Shown here piece by piece: positions 57,335 through 64,000 of a stretch of 64,000 nucleotides of DNA (positions are counted from its first letter, which is position 1; every line of letters begins with the position of its first letter). The stretch comes from Myxococcus sp. RHSTA-1-4. GTDB lineage: Bacteria; Myxococcota; Myxococcia; Myxococcales; Myxococcaceae. The stretch covers positions 496,001 to 560,000 of the forward strand of contig NZ_JAIQDG010000001.1 in NCBI RefSeq assembly GCF_020037125.1, read 5' to 3'. The notes under the pieces are model-generated. The model ran no database searches and had not been told where the DNA came from. It saw only the letters and a program-made list of their open reading frames with translations. The translations under genes were made by a program, and so were the position numbers.

Positions 57335-57382
57335 GCGCAGGCCAAGAGATACCGGACAGCGAGTGTCCGCTTCCAGGGTAGA

Positions 57383-57400
57383 CGGGCTATCAACAGCCCG
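57383..57400. promoter_or_regulatory. Inverted repeat between divergent kinase and amidase genes
   Basis: CGGGCT-ATCAAC-AGCCCG is a perfect 6-bp repeat in the 260-bp divergent intergenic region, about 50 bp from the kinase start. It may be an operator. The rest of the region shows no other clear signal. Confidence 0.3.
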
Positions 57401-57594
57401 GGAGGCCGCAAAAGTTCTCCACGGAGCGCATCCGGCCGAAGCCTGCTTCGCGCGGCGCGGCCTGAGCCACCCTCGGTGGAGCGAAGATGACGGAGGGTGC
57501 GCCCTGGCGCCCCTTCCGTGGCGCGCTCGCAACTTCCCGGGGGCGGAGCGGATAATCCGGACGGATTTCCCCCCTTCCGAGACAGGCCCCCATC

Positions 57595-58455
57595 ATGAGT
57601 GTCCGGCTTCCCCCTTCCGTCACGACTCGCACCGCCCCGGCACAGCTCACGCGCGCCGCCGCGCCCGCGGCCGCCGTCACCGCGCCCCCGGCGGGCCTGC
57701 GCAAGGGTGACACCGGCCCCAAGGTGAAGCAGCTCCAGGACGCGCTGGTGAAGCTGGGCTACATGACGAAGGCCCAGGTGGCCACCGGCCCCGGCACCTT
57801 CGGCCCGAAGACGGAAGCGGCCGTGAAGAAGTTCCAGGCCGACAAGAAGCTGCCCACCACCGGCTACTACGGTGAGCTGACCCACGCGGCGCTGAAGAAG
57901 GCGCTCTCCAGCGGGAGCAAGCCGCCCGTGGACGGGCCGGCGAAGCCTCCGCCGACGAAGCCGGGCACCTTCACCAAGCCGCCCGTCATCAGCGCGCCCT
58001 CGCCCAACTACAACGAGCGCGGTGGCAAGGACATCGACACCATCGTCCTGCACCACACCGCGTCCAACAACGGCGCGGGCGACCTGGCGTGGATGCGCAA
58101 CCCGAAGAGCCAGGTGTCCGCGCACTACATGCTGGACCGCGACGGGAAGATCTACCAACTCGTCGGCGACGAGAAGCGCGCGTGGCACGCGGGCAAGGGC
58201 GAGCTGCACGGTGTGCCCAGCGACATCAACGCCCGCTCCATCGGCATCGAAATCGTCAACGTGGGCGACGGCAAGACGCCCTTCACCGAGGCCCAGTACA
58301 AGGCCCTCACCCAGCTCACCGGCTACCTGAAGCAGAAGTACGACGTGCCCATGAAGAACATCGTCGGGCACGCAGACGTCGCGGTGCCCAAGGGCCGCAA
58401 GAACGACCCGGCGCCCAACTTCGACTGGAACCGGCTGCGCAAGGGCATCTCCTGA
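57595..58455 (+). CDS. Peptidoglycan amidase with N-terminal PG-binding domain
   Basis: A 286-residue protein. Residues about 33-105 are a peptidoglycan-binding domain (G-D-T-G-P-K-V-K-Q-L-Q and F-G-P-K-T-E-A-A-V-K-K-F-Q), followed by a Pro-rich linker and an amidase_2 (PGRP/AmiD) domain. Zinc ligands are likely His153/154 (V-L-H-H-T), His259 (V-G-H-A-D) and Asp271. It cleaves the N-acetylmuramoyl-L-alanine bond. The N-terminus is Thr/Ala/Pro-rich and lacks a hydrophobic signal helix, so export is not explained. A strong hairpin follows the gene. Confidence 0.85.
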   Translation: MSVRLPPSVTTRTAPAQLTRAAAPAAAVTAPPAGLRKGDTGPKVKQLQDALVKLGYMTKAQVATGPGTFGPKTEAAVKKFQADKKLPTTGYYGELTHAALKKALSSGSKPPVDGPAKPPPTKPGTFTKPPVISAPSPNYNERGGKDIDTIVLHHTASNNGAGDLAWMRNPKSQVSAHYMLDRDGKIYQLVGDEKRAWHAGKGELHGVPSDINARSIGIEIVNVGDGKTPFTEAQYKALTQLTGYLKQKYDVPMKNIVGHADVAVPKGRKNDPAPNFDWNRLRKGIS

Positions 58456-58480
58456 GCCTCCCCCCGGCGCTGCGTTGAAC

Positions 58481-58504
58481 CGGCCCTTCCATTTTCAAGG
58501 GCCG
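58481..58504 (+). terminator. Terminator hairpin after the amidase gene
   Basis: CGGCCCTT-N8-AAGGGCCG is a perfect 8-bp stem 26 bp after the amidase stop; the loop contains TTTT. No T-run follows the stem. Confidence 0.5.
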
Positions 58505-58581
58505 CCGCTCCTCCGGCGCCCCACACCCTCCGTGAGGCCCCACCGCGCGTTCCGTCCGGAACCGTGGTAGGAGTGCCCCCG

Positions 58582-58896
58582 GTGCTTCGAATCTGGCTCT
58601 GCCTCAGCCTGCTGCTGTTCGCCCCGAGCATGGGGCGCCTGCTGCCCGTCCTGTCGGGCACGGTAGGTGAGGTGTGCACGCAGAGCTGCCCGGACGATGA
58701 CGAGCGCGGGCAGTGCGCTCCCGACTGCACGGACTGCACCTGCTGCGGCCACGTGCGCACCGTGGCCGCGCCGCTCCCCGTGCCCTCGCTCGTGACGCAC
58801 ATGCCCGGACCGCCCCTCTTCGTGCACGAAGAGGACGAGCCGGCCTCCACGGACGCAGGCGACATCCTGCACCCCCCCATAGCCTTCCTCGCGTAG
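58582..58896 (+). CDS. Small exported Cys-rich protein upstream of RND efflux genes
   Basis: A 104-residue protein from GTG 58582, chosen because GGAG lies 8 nt upstream; an in-frame GTG at 58564 is an alternative. A hydrophobic N-terminal signal is followed by C-T-Q-S-C-P-D-D-D and then C-A-P-D-C-T-D-C-T-C-C-G-H, giving seven Cys and a His within about 30 residues. This resembles a metal-binding site. It precedes a heavy-metal RND efflux operon by 107 bp, so a periplasmic metal chaperone or sensor role is plausible; no family is recognised. Confidence 0.55.
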   Translation: MLRIWLCLSLLLFAPSMGRLLPVLSGTVGEVCTQSCPDDDERGQCAPDCTDCTCCGHVRTVAAPLPVPSLVTHMPGPPLFVHEEDEPASTDAGDILHPPIAFLA

Positions 58897-59003
58897 GCCC
58901 CCGTCCGTCTTCCGTCCGCACGCGTCCGCCAGGACGGGTGTGCCCCTGTCTCGCTCCGGGCATGCCCTCGCCTGACGCTCGCCGGCTTCGCGAGGTCCCT
59001 TCC

Positions 59004-60233
59004 ATGTCCCATCGTCTCGCGATGGCGGCCCCATGGCTTGCCATCGCCCTGCTCCTGCCACGCCCCGGCGTGGCCCGAACGTCATCCGAGCTCACGCTCG
59101 AAGAAGCCCTGGTGCTGGCCCGCCAGCGAGCCCCCGCGTTGCTCGAAGCCGCGGGCCGTGTCGCGGAAGCCCGCGGGCCCGTGGCGGGTGCCTCGCCCCC
59201 GCTGCGGGACAACCCCACCCTCGAGTTGGAGGCCGGGCCGAGCTCCACCGCGGAGGGCAGGCGCGGCGTGGACGTGGCCGTGGGGCTCGTCCAGCCGCTC
59301 GAGCTGGGCGGCAAGCAGGGCGCCCGCCGGGAGTCCGCGCGCGCCGGGCTGGCCCGGGAGACGGCGGCCCGGCAAGACACCGAGCGCCGCGTGCTGGGCG
59401 AGGTGGCCGCCACCTTCCTCCGGGCCCTGCACGCCCGGGAGCGGACGAAGCTGGCGCGAGAGGCGGAAGCCACCGCCGTGAGCACCGCACAGTCCACGCA
59501 GCGGCGCTTCGAGGCGGGAGACGTGCCCGTGGTGGACGTCAACGTGGCGCGCGTGGCGCTCGCCCGGGCCCGCGCGGACGTGGCGGGCGCGGAGGGAGAG
59601 GAGGCGTCCCTCCTTTATATGTTGCGCGCGCTGCTGGGCGTCGGGCTCGCGCAGCCCCTCGGCGTGCGCGGCGAGCTGCGAGCCCTGGCCGTCGCCGGCC
59701 CGCCAGCGGCTTCGACGGGAGAGCGCCCGGACATCGTCGCCCTGGAGTCGGAGGTGGCGCAGGCCGAGGCCGACCTCCGGCTGGGCCGGCGCAGCGCGTG
59801 GCCCGACGTTGGCGTCGGCGTGCGCTACCAGCGCGAAGTCGATGAGACCGCCGTGCTCGGCACCCTCAGCGTACCGGTGCCCCTCTTCTCCTGGGGACAG
59901 GAGGCGCGCGTGACGGGCGAGGCCCGCGTGCGGCGCCTCCAGACGGCGCTGGAAGCCGCCCGCCGCGCGCGGGACGTCCAGGTGGAGGCCGCGCGCGTGC
60001 AGCACCGCAAGCGCCAGGAAGCGCTGGAGCTGCTGGAGCGCGAGGCCCTCCCGCTGCTCGCCGACAATGAGTCGCTCGCGCTCAAGTCGTACGAGGCCGG
60101 GGAGATGGGGCTCGCCGAGTTCCTCCTCGTCCGCCGGGACACCCTCGAAGCCCGTACCGCATACCTCGACAGCCTCCTCCAGGCCGCCCTCGCCCGCGTG
60201 CAGCTCGCCGTGGAGACAGGAGCCCTTCCATGA
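59004..60233 (+). CDS. TolC-family outer membrane factor (CusC/CzcC-like)
   Basis: A 409-residue outer-membrane channel protein. ATG 59004 begins a clear signal peptide ending G-V-A. The outer-membrane-factor pattern L-T-L-E-E-A-L-V-L-A is followed by long Ala/Arg/Glu-rich helices (the periplasmic tunnel) repeated in both halves, as in CzcC/CusC. It should form the exit duct of a tripartite metal pump. It overlaps the adaptor gene by ATGA. Confidence 0.87.
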   Translation: MSHRLAMAAPWLAIALLLPRPGVARTSSELTLEEALVLARQRAPALLEAAGRVAEARGPVAGASPPLRDNPTLELEAGPSSTAEGRRGVDVAVGLVQPLELGGKQGARRESARAGLARETAARQDTERRVLGEVAATFLRALHARERTKLAREAEATAVSTAQSTQRRFEAGDVPVVDVNVARVALARARADVAGAEGEEASLLYMLRALLGVGLAQPLGVRGELRALAVAGPPAASTGERPDIVALESEVAQAEADLRLGRRSAWPDVGVGVRYQREVDETAVLGTLSVPVPLFSWGQEARVTGEARVRRLQTALEAARRARDVQVEAARVQHRKRQEALELLEREALPLLADNESLALKSYEAGEMGLAEFLLVRRDTLEARTAYLDSLLQAALARVQLAVETGALP

Positions 60234-61432
60234 AGCCCGCCCGCATCCTCCTGCCCGCCCTGCTCCTGCTGGCCGCCCCGCCCTCCTGCAAGCCGGAGTC
60301 GCCAAGACACGACGACGCGCACGCGCATGAGGAGGGCGAAGGCGCGGAGGCCCATGGCGGCCACCCCGACGAGCCCCACGTCCGCGTCGCCTCCGAGATG
60401 CTGAGGGACTTGCGCGTCACCACCGCCCGCGTGGCCCAGCGTCCCGGCGGTGAGAGCGTCACCGTGCTGGGCGAGCTGACGTTCAGTGAGAATGCCTACG
60501 CCGAGGTGGCCTCGCCCATCTCCGCCCGGGTGGGCACCGTCTTCGTCACCACCGGCCAGGAGGTGAGGCAGGGAGACAAGCTCGCCGAGCTGCGCAGCCC
60601 CGAGCTGGGCAAGGCCCGCGCGGCGCTGCAAGCGGCCCAGGCCCGCGCCGCCACCGCGCGGCAGGCCGCCGAGCGCAAGCGCTCCCTCGCCGAGGAGCGC
60701 ATCGTCGCACAGAAGGACGTGCAGGCCGCCGAAGCGGACGCGGCCGCCGCCGACGCGGAGGTTGCCGCGGCCCGCGCGGAGCTGACGTCCCTGGGCGCCA
60801 GCGAGGAGGAGCTGCGCGGTGGGCAGGGTGCGCCGGGCTTCGTCCTGCGCGCCCCTCTCTCCGGCACCGTCATCGAGCGCGACGCGCACGTGGGGCAGAT
60901 GGCGGACCCGGCGCGGCCCCTCTTCCGCGTCGGCGACCTGTCGTCGCTGTGGCTCATCGTCCACGCCTTCGAGCGCGACGCCGTGCGCATCCAGCGAGGC
61001 GCATCGGCGCGCGTCACCTTCGCCGCCTTCCCGGGCCGGGAGTACACCGCGAAGGTGGGCCACGTGGGGCAGCGGGTGGACGCGGCCTCGCGCACCATCC
61101 CCGTGCGCCTGGAGCTGGACAACCGCGAGGGCCTGCTGCGGCCGGGCATGTCCGCGTCGGCGTCCTTCCCGCTGGGCGACCCCGGCGCCGCCATCACCAC
61201 CGTCCCGGCGGCGGCCTTGCAGCGCCTGGAGGACGGCTGGGTCGCCTTCCTGCCCACGGACACGCGAGGCGTGTTCGAGCGGCGTGACGTGGGACGGGGC
61301 CGCACGCTCGGCGGCGAGGTGGAGGTGCTGTCGGGCCTGAAGGCCGGAGAGCTGGTGGTGGTGGACGGCGCCTTCCTCCTCAAGGCGGAGGTGGAGAAGC
61401 AGAGCGGCGGAGGAGAAGGCCATGCGCACTGA
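60230..61432 (+). CDS. RND efflux periplasmic adaptor lipoprotein (CusB/CzcB-like)
   Basis: A 400-residue membrane-fusion protein with lipobox-like P-P-S-C-K. Immediately after the anchor is a His/Asp/Glu-rich stretch (six His in about 20 residues), and the C-terminus ends G-H-A-H, both suggesting metal binding. Barrel-sandwich (P-I-S-A-R-V-G-T-V, then A-P-L-S-G-T-V-I-E), coiled-coil hairpin and beta-barrel parts follow in the usual order. It bridges the inner-membrane pump to the outer-membrane channel. The RND gene starts 11 nt before its stop. Confidence 0.88.
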   Translation: MKPARILLPALLLLAAPPSCKPESPRHDDAHAHEEGEGAEAHGGHPDEPHVRVASEMLRDLRVTTARVAQRPGGESVTVLGELTFSENAYAEVASPISARVGTVFVTTGQEVRQGDKLAELRSPELGKARAALQAAQARAATARQAAERKRSLAEERIVAQKDVQAAEADAAAADAEVAAARAELTSLGASEEELRGGQGAPGFVLRAPLSGTVIERDAHVGQMADPARPLFRVGDLSSLWLIVHAFERDAVRIQRGASARVTFAAFPGREYTAKVGHVGQRVDAASRTIPVRLELDNREGLLRPGMSASASFPLGDPGAAITTVPAAALQRLEDGWVAFLPTDTRGVFERRDVGRGRTLGGEVEVLSGLKAGELVVVDGAFLLKAEVEKQSGGGEGHAH

Positions 61433-64000
61433 GACGGACGCCTCTTCCTCGGTGGTGGACCGCCTGCTGCGCGCGTCCTTCGCCCGGCCCGGCCTCACGG
61501 TGGTGCTGGCCCTGGCCCTGGCCGCCTTCGGCGCGGTGGCCCTCCAGGGCCTGCGCCGCGACGTGTTCCCGGACCTGTCCGCCCCCATCTTCAACGTCAT
61601 CGTGCAGAACGCGGCCATGGGCGCGGAGGAGCTGGAAACGGCCGTGGCCATTCCGCTGGAGGTGGCGCTCGCGGGCCTGCCGGACGTGCGCCGCATCCGC
61701 TCCACCTCGCAGCTCGGCGTGACGCAGGTGACGGTGGAGTTCGAGCCGGATGCCGACTACTTCCGCAGCCGCCAGTACGTCGCGGAGCGCGTGGCCCAGG
61801 CGCAGGGCGAGCTGCCTCCCGGCACCGACGCGCCGCTCGTCTCCAGCCTCACCGGCCGGCTCAACGAGGTCTTCGAGTTCACCCTGGAGGCGGAGCCCGG
61901 CGCGGCGGACCTGATGGCGCTGAGGGATTTGGCCGAGTTCGAGGTGAAGAACCGACTGCTCGCCGTCCCCGGTGTCGCGGGCGTGGAGCGGCTGGGCGGC
62001 TACCTGCGGCAGTTCCAGGTGCAGCTCGACCCGGACCAGATGGTGGCGCGCGGCATCAGCCTGGACGCGGTGGAGCACGCGCTGGAGGGCGCCAACCTCA
62101 ACGCCTCCGGCGGCTTCGTGGTGCAGGGGCCCATGGAGTGGACGGTGCGCGCCGTGGGCCGGGCGCAGACGGTGGAGGACCTGAGCGGCACCGTGGTGGC
62201 CCTGCGCGGCGGCACGCCCGTGCTGCTCGGGGACGTCGCCGACATCCGCGAGGCCCCCGCGCTCCGCCGCGGCATCGCCCACCGGCTGAAGGGCGAGGTG
62301 GTGAGCTGCCGGGTCATCAAGCAGTTCGGCGCGGACACGCAGCAGGTGGCCGCGGGCGTGCGCGCCGCCCTCACCGAGCTCCAGCAGGGACTGCCCCCGG
62401 GCGTGCACCTGCGCGTCGTGTATGACCAGTCACAGCTGGTGGACTCCGCGCTGGGTGGCGTGAGCCGGGCCATCCTGCTCGGGGCCTTCCTGGTGGTGCT
62501 CGTCCTCTTCGGGCTGCTGGGGGACTGGCGCGCGGCGCTCATCGTCACGCTCACCCTGCCCCTGTCGCTGGCACTGGCGGGCGTGCTGCTGAAGGCCACG
62601 GGCATCGGCATCAACACCATGACGCTGGGCGGGCTGGCCATCGCCGTGGGCCTGCTGGTGGACGCGGCCATCATCGTCACGGAGAACATCGTCCACGATT
62701 TGCGCGAGGGCGCGGGACGGAGACCCCGGCGCGAGGAGGCGCTCGCCGCGTCGCTGGAGGTGGGCCGGCCCATCGCCTTCGCCACCCTCATCGTGGTGTC
62801 CGTCTTCATTCCCCTGTTCGCGATGACGGGCATCGAGGGGCGCATGTACCAGCCGCTGGCGGCGGCCGTGGTGGCGTGCCTCACCGCGTCGCTGGGGCTG
62901 GCCCTCACGCTGGTGCCGGTGGCCTCCGGCCTCTTCCTCCGAGCGCCCCGGCAGGACGCGCCGGAGGACGTGTGGCTCGTGCGCAAGGTGAAGGCCGTCT
63001 ACGCGCCGCTCCTGGAGTCCTGCATGCGCAGGGCGGGACGGGTGCGGTTGGTGGCGCTCGCCGTCACGGTGCCGGCGCTGGGGTTGGCCTTCGCCGTGGG
63101 CAGCGACTTCATGCCCCGGCTGGACGAGGGCGCGCTGCTGCTCCAGACGGTGCTGCCTCCGGAGGCGTCACTGGAGGAGGTGGACCGGCTCAACCACCTC
63201 GTGGAGGACGTGCTGCTCGAGTTCCCCGAGGTGGACGACGTGGTGCGCCGCACGGGCCGCGCCGAGCGCACCGAGGACCCGATGCCGCACACGCTCTCCG
63301 ACGTGCTCGTCGTGCTCAAGCCGGAGCGGGGACGCTCGCTGGAGCGACTGGAGGCGGACATGCGCGAGGCCGTGGCGAAGGTGCCCGGCGTGTCCGCGCT
63401 GTTCACCACGCCCCTGGGCATGCGCATCGACGAGGGACTGGGCGGGAGCCCCGCGGACCTCTCCGTGCGCATCTTCGGCCCGGACCTGGAGGTGCTCGCC
63501 GGGCTGGCCGAGCGGGCCCGCGCCATCATGGCGAAGGTGGAGGGTGTGGAGGACCTGCGCGCGGAGAAGCTGAGCGGGCTGCCCCAGCTGCGCATCACCG
63601 TGAATCGCGCCGCCGTGGCCCGCGTGGGCCTGACACCCGGTGACGTCATCCGCGCGGTGCGCGTGGGACTGGTGGGACAGGAGTCGTCCCAGGTGTGGAA
63701 GGGCCAGCGGCGCCATGACCTGGTGCTGCGGCTGGCGGACCACCGCCGGGGAGATGCCAACGCCATCCGCAACCTCCTGGTGGATGGGCATGACGGCACC
63801 CGCATTCCGCTGAGCCAGCTCGCGGACATCGAGGAGACCTTCGGCGCGGGCAGCATCCGCCGCGAGGCGGGCAGCCGCCGCATCGCCGTGGAGGCCGGCG
63901 TCTCCGGGAGGGACCTGGGGAGCACCGCGGCCGAGGTGCGCGAGCGGCTGGCCGCGGACCTGAAGCTGCCCACCGGCTACTTCCTGGACGTGGGCGGCAA
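61422..64000 (+). CDS. Heavy-metal RND efflux pump, CzcA/CusA family (partial)
   Basis: The first 859 residues of an HME-type RND transporter; the gene continues beyond the window. ATG 61422 overlaps the adaptor gene by 11 nt. TM1 (about 20-40) ends L-R-R-D-V-F-P-D-L, and TM4 has A408...D414-A-A-I-I-V-T-E421-N, where D414 and E421 match the proton-relay residues of CzcA/CusA. Periplasmic porter domains and TM7 to about residue 560 are in place. The first Asp of the CzcA triad is Ala, as in CusA, while the porter segment F-T-T-P-L-G-M-R lacks the CusA-type Met. Substrate (monovalent or divalent cation) is therefore open. Confidence 0.92.
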   Translation, partial: MRTETDASSSVVDRLLRASFARPGLTVVLALALAAFGAVALQGLRRDVFPDLSAPIFNVIVQNAAMGAEELETAVAIPLEVALAGLPDVRRIRSTSQLGVTQVTVEFEPDADYFRSRQYVAERVAQAQGELPPGTDAPLVSSLTGRLNEVFEFTLEAEPGAADLMALRDLAEFEVKNRLLAVPGVAGVERLGGYLRQFQVQLDPDQMVARGISLDAVEHALEGANLNASGGFVVQGPMEWTVRAVGRAQTVEDLSGTVVALRGGTPVLLGDVADIREAPALRRGIAHRLKGEVVSCRVIKQFGADTQQVAAGVRAALTELQQGLPPGVHLRVVYDQSQLVDSALGGVSRAILLGAFLVVLVLFGLLGDWRAALIVTLTLPLSLALAGVLLKATGIGINTMTLGGLAIAVGLLVDAAIIVTENIVHDLREGAGRRPRREEALAASLEVGRPIAFATLIVVSVFIPLFAMTGIEGRMYQPLAAAVVACLTASLGLALTLVPVASGLFLRAPRQDAPEDVWLVRKVKAVYAPLLESCMRRAGRVRLVALAVTVPALGLAFAVGSDFMPRLDEGALLLQTVLPPEASLEEVDRLNHLVEDVLLEFPEVDDVVRRTGRAERTEDPMPHTLSDVLVVLKPERGRSLERLEADMREAVAKVPGVSALFTTPLGMRIDEGLGGSPADLSVRIFGPDLEVLAGLAERARAIMAKVEGVEDLRAEKLSGLPQLRITVNRAAVARVGLTPGDVIRAVRVGLVGQESSQVWKGQRRHDLVLRLADHRRGDANAIRNLLVDGHDGTRIPLSQLADIEETFGAGSIRREAGSRRIAVEAGVSGRDLGSTAAEVRERLAADLKLPTGYFLDVGG

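Overview
The window is a GC-rich bacterial chromosome segment that looks like the Myxococcaceae (Myxococcus, Corallococcus, Pyxidicoccus or a close relative). Three things point there: a DUF2378 protein (a myxobacterial paralogous family), an immunity protein of the myxobacterial double-CXXCG (SitI6-type) family, and a minor-pilin/PilY1 cluster that includes a small cytochrome c as in Myxococcus xanthus. There are also many PAS-type histidine kinases and exported lipoproteins. No rRNA, tRNA, CRISPR array or insertion sequence was recognised.

Layout. 1-1943: end of a methyltransferase and a glycosyltransferase-like membrane protein. 2041-10561: a type IVa pilus tip/priming cluster (PilX, PilY1, PilV, PilW, FimU, cytochrome c, acidic exported protein) behind a convincing sigma-54 promoter. 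10579-15885: a PAS histidine kinase and mfd. 15961-18717: a visibly AT-richer island encoding an ABC-three-component (ABC-3C) conflict system plus a small membrane protein. 19069-27684: metabolic and small membrane genes (flavodoxin-like reductase, M20 deacylase, HutF, ferritin-like protein, SemiSWEET-like protein, STAS-like protein), with two near-duplicate lipoproteins either side of hutF. 27759-37205: a five-gene operon of exported proteins (two with CXXCH haem motifs, a Tat-exported DUF1501 protein, beta-propeller and FG-GAP lipoproteins). 37377-43027: a DUF420 membrane protein, a bacteriophytochrome operon (haem oxygenase, phytochrome, 40-residue peptide, receiver-kinase) and an orphan Sit-type immunity gene. 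43079-50052: a subtilisin-like lipoprotein and a large Lhr-type helicase. 50265-57334: a PAS-only protein, a tightly coupled three-gene operon with a KaiC-like ATPase and two unrecognised proteins, DUF2378, and another hybrid kinase. 57595-64000: a peptidoglycan amidase and a heavy-metal RND efflux operon running off the end.

How the genes work together. The pilus cluster should build the tip/priming complex of a type IVa pilus, with PilY1 carrying several calcium-binding loops and the cytochrome probably acting as a PilY1 accessory factor. The phytochrome operon makes its own biliverdin (BphO), senses red/far-red light (BphP) and probably passes the signal to a linked receiver-kinase. The RND operon supplies outer-membrane, adaptor and inner-membrane parts of a metal pump.

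The two best candidates for little-described systems are: (a) the ABC-3C island, where the small membrane protein carries at its C-terminus the same Gly-x-x-Asn (RHIM-like) motif found in tandem at the N-terminus of the ABC-3C partner, suggesting amyloid-type signalling to a membrane effector; and (b) the KaiC-like ATPase triad at 51886-55180, whose first two proteins match nothing I recognise.
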